From the NCBI GenBank assembly GCA_003024985.2, contig PXIH01S0152666.1: 11,705 nucleotides of DNA; one strand, written 5' to 3'. Positions 1 through 8,880 of the stretch are shown here, one piece after another (the stretch's first letter is position 1; the number at the start of each line of letters is the position of its first letter). The translations under genes and the position numbers were made by a program. The notes below the pieces were generated by a model, which saw only the letters and a list, made by a program, of their open reading frames with translations, searched no databases and was not told the origin of the DNA. The DNA is from Euperipatoides rowelli. Its lineage: Eukaryota > Onychophora > Udeonychophora > Euonychophora > Peripatopsidae.

Positions 1-58
1 TATTATTTACTAACTATTAATTACAGTATAAATTATTATATGATATAAATACATTATA

Positions 59-76
59 TTGTTGTTGTTGTTGTTG
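59..76. repeat. (TTG)6 microsatellite
   Basis: Six uninterrupted TTG units in intronic sequence. Confidence 0.9.
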
Positions 77-345
77 GAGTCTGAACATATAAGAAGCTGG
101 ACATGTATCTCTTTAGGAGGTCCATGTACAGGGTTGTTATAATGTTATTTTTATGGCAAATTATGATGTTGAAAGATAACACAACTAGCTTTAAAACAGT
201 CTGATTGTTTTGTAATTAATTTTTAAATTCCATGGTACAGTATAATAGACATTTTCTCCTTTTTTAAAAATAATAATGATCAGCCTTATTTCCTTCTTGA
301 TGCATTGTATTCATAATAAAAAAACATCACACGATGTAACAAACT

Positions 346-376
346 GGAAATGTAGTTCTACCAGAACTACATTCCC
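346..376. repeat. Tight inverted repeat (14-bp arms, 3-nt loop)
   Basis: Arm 346-359 (GGAAATGTAGTTCT) pairs with 363-376 with a single mismatch; loop ACC. It would form a stable hairpin or cruciform. Origin unknown; possibly part of a palindromic MITE remnant with the hairpin at 430-480. Confidence 0.75.
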
Positions 377-431
377 ATCTTCTTACATAGCCTATATTCC
401 AGCAACAACTGCCAACGATCTATGTAGTATT

Positions 432-477
432 ACAACACAAGAACATGTATGTAATATACAGTATGTTCTTGTGTTGT
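432..477. repeat. Perfect 15-bp inverted repeat, 16-nt loop
   Basis: ACAACACAAGAACAT (432-446) is the exact reverse complement of 463-477. As RNA the stem extends outward through a U-G pair (431/478) and two more pairs. It has miRNA-precursor-like dimensions, but nothing shows processing. Confidence 0.75.
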
Positions 478-642
478 GATTGTAAACTTACTGTATGTGT
501 TATAATGATAAAAGCATTCCTATTGTAATTGTAATCTAAGAATATCATAATGTATTTCTGTTACAAACATGTTATCATAATAATAAAATAAATAGCAATA
601 ATATATTTCTAATATTTTATGTAATAAAATATATTTACATAG

Positions 643-714
643 AGACAGCATACTATTTCTGTCTGTATGACTAATAATTATGAAACACTATCAGACAGCA
701 TATTATTCCTGTCT
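643..714. repeat. Direct repeat pair, each unit bounded by AGACAG/CTGTCT
   Basis: Units at 643-682 and 693-731 are near-identical. Each begins AGACAGCAT and has an inverted CTGTCT about 16 nt later, so each can fold on itself. Spacing is 50 bp. Confidence 0.65.
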
Positions 715-737
715 ACATAGCTATAATAATGCAGAAG

Positions 738-788
738 CCAGAAGCAAAGCAAGAAGATAATACAGGATCCAGAAACGAAGCAAGAAGA
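738..788. repeat. Purine-rich 20-bp direct repeat, 31-bp spacing
   Basis: CCAGAAGCAAAGCAAGAAGA at 738-757 recurs at 769-788 with two changes (AC in place of GC, and G in place of A). It adjoins the AGACAG repeats, so 640-830 may be one degenerate repeat block. Confidence 0.65.
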
Positions 789-944
789 AGGAAGCTGTGT
801 ACAGCATGCTGTATAGACATATACAGTATAATAATAATATTTTTCTAATTATAATTTGTGTGTGCTTCCAATTGTGTGTGTAAAATCACTAGGATAAAAT
901 CCAAACATTCTAAATAATAAACTGTTAGAGCAATAAAGGATTTT

Positions 945-1089
945 GGCGGTAACAAGCTAAATAACTTAGCCGACCTACCCAAACAAACATTGTTTTTCTC
1001 GCGTAAGAATCGGCTAATTATCCAAAATGACTGATATGGCAGTAACAAACTATCCATCCAAACAACATTATTTCCCTCCAAATAAAATC
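945..1089 (+). repeat. Imperfect tandem repeat upstream of the TATA box
   Basis: Copy 1 at 945-1011 and copy 2 at 1038-1089 share GGC-GTAACAA-CTA, CCAAAC, AACATT and a final AAATC-like end. Copy 2 lacks about 15 nt. The start of a third copy (TTTGGCG) is at 1094. The position matches the U3 enhancer repeats seen in many LTRs. Confidence 0.55.
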
Positions 1090-1145
1090 ACCACTTTGGC
1101 GCCTAAGCACGGACTGAACTGAAGGCAAGGTCTGTAACAATCCCC

Positions 1146-1232
1146 ATTGGCTATTTTCTTAGGCTAAAGGGCAATAGAAAATCAGCCATTTTTTCCAAAC
1201 CTGCAGCTGAATCCGACACTCTGATATAAAAG
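1146..1232 (+). promoter_or_regulatory. CCAAT/TATA promoter-like module in the LTR-like element
   Basis: ATTGG (inverted CCAAT) at 1146-1150 and TATAAAAG at 1225-1232 lie in the same orientation as RACGAP1. Initiation would be expected near 1255, followed by AATAAA at 1372. Possible donors follow at 1269 (CAG|GTAAAG) and 1555 (CTG|GTAAGA). Confidence 0.4.
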
Positions 1233-2826
1233 GAAGAACTTTACATTGTTCAGGATCTAGTCAGCCAGGTAAAGACTTGCCCTGAACTCCGCCTGGGTAA
1301 ATACCCAGTAGAATAAGCTATTAGTGATAAGTCTTAGTCGTCTTATCTTTACCAAGGTTTTTTCCCGATACAATAAACTAGCTAGCTAAGAATAGAAGCC
1401 AGTCTTTGGCTTACTAATACTTTGGCCCAGTTTAATACCTTGTGCAAAGTTGGCTCTTGGTCTTCCCTTTCACCTCGGAAGTTAGGGAGTGGTAGTGAGG
1501 TTGTGTTCAATCGCTGAGTTCCAGAGGAAAGCTTCATTTGTCAATAACCGGCTGGTAAGATTAAAATCATAGTCTTTTTACTGTCGTAAGCAATTTCCGA
1601 TACTACTAAATAATCCTAGTGAAGCACACACACACGCAATATCCTTATGTATTATTTTGTACGAGCTCATGATATTTTGAAGATATTTGTGATCTTATTC
1701 TAATATTTTGTTTCAAAATCTGTTACAATATCATTACAATTACTATATAAAATATCTCGTAATAAAAAAAAAAGATTCCTAATTATACTTTGTCTCCTTG
1801 TCATTTTGTGCCTGACAGCTATTATTGACAGCCTAGGGTTAGCGGGGGTAGGCTACAACCATCCCAACTGATTTCTGAAACGAGTGGTCCAACAGACCAT
1901 TTGGGGACCCACTCCTTATAACGATGCATTAAAAAAGAACACTCTTTATTGGGCTTTGATTTTCTAAAATACAATAGGTCTTATTCATATATTTCTAGCA
2001 TTTATTTAAGGAAGTACTCCCTTCCATCTATTTAATATATTATTTTGAATATGATTTTTTTTCAGTACCGTACTCAGAGAGTTGAGTAATATTCTGCCGA
2101 GTACTACCAATAAATGGCTGGATACCAAATATTATGATACCTGGCCAAATAATAAGCGAATATTCTTTTCATTCCTTTTAATCAATGTTATTATTTTGTA
2201 AATTGGTGTACTGAATTATATCAAAATTCCAGTATGTAGAATTCTCATTAAAATCATACTGATCATAGAGTGTTCAGTTTGTGCATAGCACAAGATAATG
2301 CAGGCAGTATGTATAATGTAGGTTTTTGCTGCCATAATCTCAAAACATATTAATAAAAACATGAAAAACTTGTACTATATAGGCAATATGTTCAGGCACT
2401 TGTCCTACAGTCAATATTATGATCACTTTGCATAATATTGTACAATGACATTTTTAACATGAGTGTACTCAGAGTGCCGCTTGTATGGTAACTTTCTGAT
2501 AGATATTTCTTCTTTGTTGTTCTCTGAAAATGCATGTGAATCAGAAGGACTGATAAACAGCAGCTAAAACTGACTTCAGTGAAGGCAAGACAATAGTTTT
2601 TAAATTTCCACATTAATTTACAGAATCATAGGGTTGAGTTTGTATTTTAATTTTTGGGAGTTGGGGTAGGACATGCTAATAGGCCTATATTGTTTTTTTG
2701 TTTATGTAACTAATATTCATTTTATATGTTTAAAAAAAAAATTGCTCTGTCTATTTGTTTCCTAGCATATATATAGCCTTTAGATAATTTTTATTGTTTT
2801 TGTTTTTTTTTCTTTTTTTTTAACAG

Positions 2827-2953
2827 GTGATGGAACGCTTATTGACTTTATCATCGGACTACTGGGAAAATTTTATTTCTTTTGAGAACGATAATTTAAA
2901 TGTTTTTGTACAAAGTCCAACTCCATATAATGGTGCTTGTAATTACCAATCAA
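2827..2953 (+). CDS. RACGAP1: RACGAP1 orthologue, penultimate coding exon (end of RhoGAP domain)
   Basis: This internal exon encodes 42 codons plus one base. A long pyrimidine tract ending in AACAG precedes it and the donor CAA|GTAAGT follows it. Only one frame is open; the other two meet stops. It begins VMERLLTLSSDYWENFI, which matches the end of the RACGAP1 RhoGAP domain and what follows (as I recall it, VVERLLSLPLEYWSQFM in human). Nine of 17 residues are identical, including ERLL and YW. RACGAP1 is the GAP subunit of centralspindlin. With the kinesin KIF23/MKLP1 it bundles midzone microtubules and recruits ECT2 to activate RhoA for cytokinesis. The catalytic arginine finger and the N-terminal coiled coil must be encoded left of the window. 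The exon goes on into an acidic linker and SPTPY, the start of the phosphorylatable tail. An ATG at 2830 could serve as a start only in an alternative transcript. Confidence 0.85.
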
Positions 2954-3440
2954 GTAAGTTCTTGCTTGTTTGATTATGAGATCTACTGTTAATTTGCATC
3001 GTTTGTTTTAATCATATTGCAGTTCATTTAGGATAGCTTATTTCAATTTTTTTTTTTAAACGTGAATAAGGATTGGATAAAAAGATGATCCTGTGTGTGA
3101 TTCGGTCATTCTCGTCTTTGATAGCGTTTGAAAATGAATTTTCAGATCGTAAGATTTATAAACTTAAAGTTTTATTTTTTTTAAGAAAAAATTGCTACTC
3201 TTGTACTTTTATAGCATTACTATACATGGTGTCCACTAAACCACTTTTTCCTTGCTCTGCCACTTTTTTTTACCACTATAGAAAATTTTAATTTCTTAAT
3301 GATTTTTGAAATTTCCACCATTATCTCCCAAATTTGTTTGCAATGTCAGATGGGCTTAGAGAATCTTGTGTGTGAAATTCCCTGAAGCCAATTCAATTTT
3401 TGAGTCCAAAATAATGATTATTTTTATTTTAGGGGGTTAA

Positions 3441-3491
3441 GCAAATCAGGATTATATGGACCTAAAATAGGTCCATATAATCTTAATCTGC
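3441..3491. repeat. Near-perfect hairpin (15-bp perfect core, 3-nt loop)
   Basis: GATTATATGGACCTA (3450-3464) is exactly complementary to 3468-3482 around the loop AAA. Outer arms 3441-3449 and 3483-3491 pair partly, giving about 24-nt arms. It could be a palindromic MITE remnant or a small-RNA-like hairpin. The 3-nt loop is shorter than usual for a miRNA. Confidence 0.75.
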
Positions 3492-3698
3492 TAATAATGA
3501 TATAATTATGAAAAATTATATCAAAAGATGGAGGTGTGACATTTATTAGTATTAGGAAAGTCAGTGAATGATTCACTTAATTGAAAATAGAATATACTTT
3601 ACAGAATGCAGTATACAGTATATGTACATATAGTTAAAGGTTTTATCTGGCACTTTACCAACCAGAAAAAAAGAGTTCAAAGTAAAAAACTCATTTAA

Positions 3699-4278
3699 CC
3701 CTACGTTGGGCGCAATATGAAGTCACACGGTCGGGCGCAATGCATCCGACAGATACAATTTTCAATTGCTTAGTCTAATGGACTCAAATTATTTTTTTTT
3801 ATCATTATTGATAAGAAAAATGTATTTAATATCAACTTGACAATTGATATTTCATATTTTATTATGTATGCAATTTTTTTTTTTTTTTTTTACAAAAAAA
3901 AATGATAGCTACAAAGTATTGTTTATTACAAAAATGATAATTGTTGGCACTTATTTATATAGCAATTGTTTATTACACCTAGATAATAAGTTTAAAAATT
4001 AATGTTTTTGTAAAAAAAATAAAAAATTTGAAATTAACATATACTGTAATGTCTAATGGGAAAAAAAACTGTTGCATCATCGGGCGCAATGAATCTAATA
4101 GATGAAAATTGACCTCCATGGCCTTGGAGACTTTGAATCATAAACTTTTTTATATCTATCGAAAGAGGTGATCATGATAGGAAGATACACAGTGTTGGGG
4201 GTTTCTACTTAACTAAAATAAACCTGCAATTTAAAAATGACACATGTATCTGACAGATCATTTGCGCCCGACTTAGGG
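3699..4278. mobile_element. piggyBac-type MITE, 580 bp, with TTAA target duplication
   Basis: TTAA lies at both borders (3695-3698 and 4279-4282). The left end CCCTACGTTGGGCGCAATATGA and the reverse complement of the right end match except for two substitutions and one indel. A CCC start next to TTAA is typical of piggyBac elements. The core TCGGGCGCAATG recurs subterminally at 3731 and internally at 4080, and the right end carries it inverted at about 4260-4271. The copy at 3730-3757 also shares the following CAGATACA with the right end. No transposase is present, so the element would need one in trans. Confidence 0.85.
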
Positions 4279-4361
4279 TTAAACAAAACAAAGTATCATG
4301 CAGTACAGTACATAATTATCATACATAAATATCTTGAGCGTTTAAAAACATTAATATATAC

Positions 4362-5016
4362 CAGAGGTTCCCAAAGTTATTATTTGGCCTACCGCCTCTT
4401 TTCGGAAAAAAAAATTACTCAGCGCCCTCCTGAATATCTAACTTCTTTAAGCGAACAAAAAGAAAGATGCAGTGATGAATTAACATTATTTTATGTATCT
4501 ACAGTATATTTATGCCTTCGTCCTACAACATAGTAAAGAAAGATGATGATGTAAATAAGACACCTTGAAGCTTAAAATTATAAAAATATTTTTCAAAATA
4601 AACCATAGTAACATTCGCATTACACTCAGAAAATTAAGATAATGAAGGACAATATTAAAATAAATATCACAAATAATAATAAAAATCACCTTAATAAGAA
4701 GGATGAACCTGGTGTATAAGTTTATTCCCATGTGCATGAAAAAAAAAGAATAATTAAAGAGTTAGACCTGTCATCGTTATATTAATTTGTATTTTGTGTT
4801 TTTATTTGGAACAAAGTAATCACTACAAATTTAACTCTGTTACACAACCGATGAAACATCTACAAACATTTTTCAAAATTTTCTTCTCTTTCTTTATGTT
4901 TCCACCGCACCCTTATTTTTATTCAACGCCCCCAATCGCACCTGAGGCTACTAATGCTCCCCTGTATCCCTCCAGTGCCCCCTGGGAGTCGTTTCTGCCC
5001 ACTTTGGGAAACTATG
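4362..5016. mobile_element. Non-autonomous hAT-type element, 655 bp
   Basis: The left end CAGAGGTTCCCAAAGT matches the reverse complement of the right end at 14 of 16 positions. CAG-GGTTCCCAAA-like termini are typical of the hAT superfamily. The 8-bp flanks ATATATAC (4354-4361) and ATATAGAC (5017-5024) differ at one base, as expected of an old 8-bp target duplication. Near both ends are CCGCCTC, GCGCCCTCC and GTGCCCCCTGGG motifs, which may be subterminal transposase sites. Open frames inside have no transposase features. Confidence 0.85.
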
Positions 5017-5570
5017 ATATAGACTATAATTTAAACAAAACTTTTTTTAAAAAAAAAATATGATAAAGGCAAAGCTGAAAAAAAAAAAAAAAAGAACCGG
5101 CATTAAAAAAAATTTTGTGTTGCCAAATGTAATATTACAGACTGGTAAAGAAATCATATCAAAATTAAAGCATGTGGTGTTTGAAAAAGAAAAAAAATAA
5201 GACACACATTGTATCAAAGAAATTCTGACATTAACAGTCAATATAGCCAAATAAGTATTAACTAAAAGACAAAAGTAATCACTTTTAAAATCTTAAATAA
5301 ATGGTCATAGAGTACTCAATATAGGCTAGTGTTGATATATTTTGCAGTGTTAATCGACAGTAAGGTTTATTTTATTTTGCAATCAGTGTTGATAAAAACA
5401 CAGGCTAATTATGTTGACATGTTGTATAATGAGAGCATGTGACAAGGTCATATACTGTAGTTTCCCATTACCTTTAAAACTAGGTGAAAGAAAAATGTTG
5501 TTTGAAGCCCCTCAAAGTCATGGTACTCATATCACCCTCTCTATTTTTTTCATCTCATTAATAAAGGTGT

Positions 5571-5584
5571 GGGGGGGGGGGGGG
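5571..5584. repeat. G14 homopolymer
   Basis: Fourteen consecutive G, followed by TGCAACC and an AAGGGCGGCTCTGC stretch that looks like an unclassified transposon edge. G runs are also prone to sequencing length error. Confidence 0.7.
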
Positions 5585-7141
5585 TGCAACCTTTCAAGGG
5601 CGGCTCTGCTAAAGCATTTTAACCCAGAACTTCAATATGGCCGTTAATATGGCTTAAGCACCGTGGTCTGTATTTTTTATCAATCGTGACTTTTAACCTA
5701 GTGGAATTTCATTTCTCTGTATTGAATTGCAATTATTTCCTTAGTGTGAATAATGTCAAAGTCATGGTTCTATTGTTATTGTTAAATGCTCTAAGTAGCA
5801 ATACAAGCTAACATGTGAAAAGGCAAGACCTTTTATTTACCTTTGATTTGATTATACCTGTCAATGTGATCACTCCCTGTAGCGGTGGAATAAAGGGTTT
5901 TTGTTTAAGGGGGGATATGCTGATGCCTTGTGAACTATAAAAACCAGCTTATTTCCTGGCGAGGTTTTAGAAATGGCTTTGTCAAAAGTACAAGTCAGTG
6001 TCATGATCAAATCTGAAAGATATTGGAAATGACCAAAAAATCTGATATTGTTTTCCACAATGAACAATATAAGAATGAAACTTTCTCCTCCATGAGTTGT
6101 TCTAAAGAACAATTCATATTTCATGAATTAGAGCTGCAAAATTAATAAACTAATATTTATAAAGCAAACTATTTAACAAATACCAGTGTTATGTTTAAGC
6201 ATATGTGCCTACAATTATTATTTTTCCTCTGGTCCTGAACTGTGTTGATTTGAACAATTATATGCTGACAAAATTTGTTTAGTTGCTTGTTTATGAAAAG
6301 TTTAATAATGAGTGATGGTGCCTTTTACTCTTTACACAATTTCAATGGGGGAGGGAAGAGGAAATTGGATACCAGAGGTCAAATATGGTGATAGCAACTT
6401 CTACTATTTGTTTTTGTTTTTTCATTGAGCTAAATTGTTGTTTTACATTTTTATTTTAGGCACACAAATATACAGTATATCAGCCCTAGTTTGGCCCTTA
6501 GGCTACACAAATTAAAATATTAGTAACTGCACAAATTAAAAGATAAAACTGGTTTAATTTTATACTACAAATTATTGTTTAATTTTTTTTTTTAAGACAA
6601 TCTTTGATTTATATTTATTTCACTTTGAAACTTTACACATGTTTGGCCCATTTTATTTTGTAAGCTGACACTTGATTAATTGCTTTATCACATCTGTTTT
6701 AAAAGCAATGGAAATACAAGAAATTGTTCTTTTTTTTTTAAGCATTTTCTTGTTTTTAAAATTATCTGTTAAAATTCTTTAACGGTTGAAGTATAAAATA
6801 TTTGTCCTTTGAATTCATATTATTTGAAAGAGTTACTCCCTTATTTTTTTGTCAACCCCTAGATTTTTGTCATAGATGTGGGAGCTAGATTTAAGCATAA
6901 TCTTAACCTGGTATGGATAGTGGATTATGCATCCCTTTCCCTATCAGAAAAGAAAAAAATATAATTAGCCTACATTCTTTGTTTACAATTTTTTTGTTAT
7001 TGGGAATGGAAGAAAAAAAATTATATTTAGGCAATTAATTAATTAAAGGGAGTAGAAAAATAATCTTAACCTACTATACAATATATATTTAAACTATTGC
7101 TGTGTTGCAACATTTTTCTTGTCTTTTTTTTTTTTTTTTTT

Positions 7142-7551
7142 GGGGGGTGGGGAGAGAGTACTTTATATAAATTCTAGAAAATTTGTTTTACATTAATTTA
7201 ATAGCAAATTAGAAATATTTTCAAAAGAAATCATTTAGACTACCATATTAGAATTCTTAAAAAGGAATAGGGGGATATATTAGTTATTTTATTACATATT
7301 TTTTATATTGTTGAGGGGTGAAGAGAGAAAGGGGCCTTTAGCTTATTAGTATTAATATTGTTGAGGGCATTTCTTAGTATTAATATTATTAAGGGGAGAG
7401 GAGAGAAAGGGAACATTTACTGTAGCTTAGTATTAATATTGTTGAGTGGTGAGGAGAGAGGAATATCTTCTATGAATTCTAGAAAATTCTTTTAATCTGA
7501 TACAAATTAAAATATATTGTTTTCCTAAAATCATTTAGACTAGGCTATTAG
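7142..7551. repeat. Nested direct-repeat array
   Basis: Two outer copies of about 105 bp (about 7142-7249 and 7447-7551) share GGAGAGAG, ATTCTAGAAAATT, TCATTTAGACTA and TATTAG in order. Between them a shorter unit, starting ATATT(G/A)TT(G/A)AG and running into a GAGAGAAAGGG tract and TTAGTATTA, recurs at 7305, 7355, 7383 and 7436 with indels. It is preceded by a long T run ending at 7141. The array looks like unequal-exchange or slippage expansion. Confidence 0.75.
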
Positions 7552-7749
7552 TTTTTGTTGTTTCTTTTTAAAGACACATGAGAAAGAAGACAGCCGTTTT
7601 TATTACATACAGTCACTTTATAATAGTTTATAAGTTTACGTACAATAAGTTTAGATGATTATGATAAACAGTTGCTAAAAATTAGCAGGTTGGAACTTTT
7701 TAATATGAAAAAGGACCAGCTTAATCATTACTATCACTTAAAGTGTAAG

Positions 7750-8205
7750 AAACAGTTTCTACACAACTGTCTAATGGAATGGGTTGGCTTAGTTTCATCA
7801 GCATCATTGGAACAGGCAGCTTCAGATTCAAGAAATGGTTCATTATACCTGAACATCTTCATTATTTGGAAAATTCGTCTTCACTGGGATCATTAAAAAT
7901 TCTTAAATTGTACTACTTCTGGAGTATCATCTGGGTTAGAGTTATTTCTTATCAAATAGTCATCACTATCATTCATTGCTGTTGTGATACTAAAAAAACA
8001 GATTGCAATTATTTTTGAACACAATCCCAAGTGTTAGGAACCCAATCAATAATGTTTTGTCTTTTAGATGATTTTAATTTTCCAGACTTGGTAAATTGAC
8101 AACAATGCCATTTGAACATAACTCTCGTAAAATTGTGTTTTGAACAGTTTATTTCACGATACATCATCAGCAAGCTGAACTGGGCTTGTACATTTTACAC
8201 CCAAA
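7750..8205 (-). pseudogene. Decayed Tigger/pogo-type transposase, C-terminal fragment
   Basis: The fragment reads on the minus strand with frameshifts and stops. At 8195-8163 it encodes a TSPVQLAD-like block, matching the (T)TS..QP.DQG block around the third catalytic Asp of DDE Tigger/pogo/jerky transposases. At 8144-8091 it gives FKTQFYESYVQMALLSIY, matching the following FK..(Y/F) helix. At 8089-8012 a 26-codon frame ends IIDWVPNTWDCVQK, matching the AW..V block. After a one-base shift, 8012-7893 continues with CFFSITTAMNDSDDY, matching the family's TI.NCF..(C/A)G block and acidic tail. Family blocks are recalled. The first two catalytic Asp regions are missing, so the fragment is dead. 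No terminal inverted repeats were found. Confidence 0.72.
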
Positions 8206-8524
8206 ATGGTAGTGGAAATGGCCTCACAAGTTCATAATTTCACACCTAAGCACATTACAGGATAACACACTGACCTAATAGTTAACTAGCTAATTGTGTT
8301 ACAGCAATTCTATAGGCCTATAATATTAAATAACATGTTCAGAGTGTAAAAATTCCTGGTGGTCCATATCTACCAAAAAAAGCTTGGGGTTGTCGTATAA
8401 TTACAAACAATATAGCCACTTGTTTGATCCTAAAATTAGACTAATTTTTAATTATACAGTATATTAAACAATATTAGATCATAATTCATTAATAAAATAA
8501 TTATAACTATATAATCTACTTGAC

Positions 8525-8880
8525 TCTGAAAGAAAGGACGTGGAAGAGCACTGATATTCACCAGTGAAGGTCCTGCTCTTTGCTACGCTGCACATAGTCT
8601 TAACCTGTTTCTTCAGAGGGGATGATGTAATGGGAAATTCAAGGCAGATCACCCACTGATTGCAAGGACTTTCACAAAAAGTTTAATAGCCCTCTGTTGG
8701 CAACCTAGGACGACAGTGAAGCGAATGGGACTGGTGAGAAATTTATAAAGTGTCTTGTTAAACATCTGCATCCCAACCAGCTGTCTTTCGTGTGACGACC
8801 AATTAAATCCTGCCACCCAGTCCAGAGTTCAGACTGGAGGTACCCTTTGGTAACACCGTTTTTCCCTGGCTACTTTATAC
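8525..8880. other. GC-richer intronic block of unknown origin
   Basis: Base composition departs clearly from the flanks. The block has short hairpins, such as AAGAGCA (about 8544) with TGCTCTT (about 8574), and CCAGTC/GACTGG around 8818-8837. It also carries the CTCF-like motif at 8689-8701. No open frame or tRNA-like A/B box is evident. It could be a SINE/LINE fragment or a conserved noncoding element. Confidence 0.5.
8689..8701 (-). promoter_or_regulatory. CTCF-like motif
   Basis: Minus strand reads GCCAACAGAGGGC. It matches the bilaterian CTCF core CCA(C/G)(C/T)AG(A/G)(G/T)GGC at all but one position. Such cores are also common in transposons, so binding is unproven. Confidence 0.3.

Larger units (their letters stand above)
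857..1636 (+). mobile_element. Probable solo LTR or terminally inverted transposon, promoter-bearing
   Basis: The ends are inverted copies. TGTGTGTGCTTC at 857-868 mirrors 1621-1632, and TCACTAGGAT at 886-895 mirrors 1613-1622. With boundaries at 873 and 1636, the 4-bp CAAT flanks both sides (869-872, 1637-1640). Inside, in LTR-like order, are upstream tandem repeats, an inverted CCAAT box (1146-1150), a TATA box (1225-1232) and AATAAA (1372-1377). The element is GC-richer than its flanks. TG...CA ends with a U3-R-U5-like layout favour an LTR. The extended inverted ends would also fit a DNA transposon. There is no coding sequence, and exact boundaries are uncertain because of the CA/TG runs. 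Confidence 0.45.
1..2826 (+). other. RACGAP1: Upstream intron of the RACGAP1 orthologue (partial)
   Basis: No segment here has an acceptor-donor pair around an open frame resembling the preceding RhoGAP residues, so I read it as intron. It is AT-rich except for about 910-1570 (LTR-like element) and about 1795-1925. The latter is a GC-richer block with a small hairpin (1882-1890 pairs with 1905-1914 with one bulge). The 3' end has a strong pyrimidine tract from about 2790 and AG at 2825-2826. The intron phase at the 2827 exon is 0. Confidence 0.7.

Noticed and set aside
845-1081. 78-codon minus-strand open frame
   Set aside because: It spans the U3-like tandem repeats of the LTR-like element and resembles no protein.
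2830-2953. Treating the ATG at 2830 as the normal start of a 98-residue gene
   Set aside because: The preceding codon is in frame after a strong acceptor and the sequence aligns to the middle of the RACGAP1 end region, so this is an internal exon. The start is kept only as an alternative-transcript idea.
4237-5063. Open frames of 98, 75 and 89 codons
   Set aside because: They overlap the piggyBac-type and hAT-type non-autonomous elements and their borders. No transposase motifs or coding pattern.
6895-6930. 8-bp inverted repeat GCATAATC/GATTATGC
   Set aside because: Short arms with a 20-nt loop are expected by chance in AT-rich DNA of this length.
7672-8018. Two overlapping + strand open frames (74 and 79 codons)
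   Set aside because: They are antisense to the Tigger transposase fossil, whose minus-strand reading gives the recognisable blocks.
8535-8600. Minus-strand TGEYQC, reminiscent of a zinc-finger linker
   Set aside because: No Cys2His2 spacing follows and the frame soon stops; likely coincidence.
8618-8662. Box C/D snoRNA candidate (ATGATGT ... CTGA)
   Set aside because: Box C is imperfect, the spacing is too short, and there is no terminal stem or C'/D' pair.
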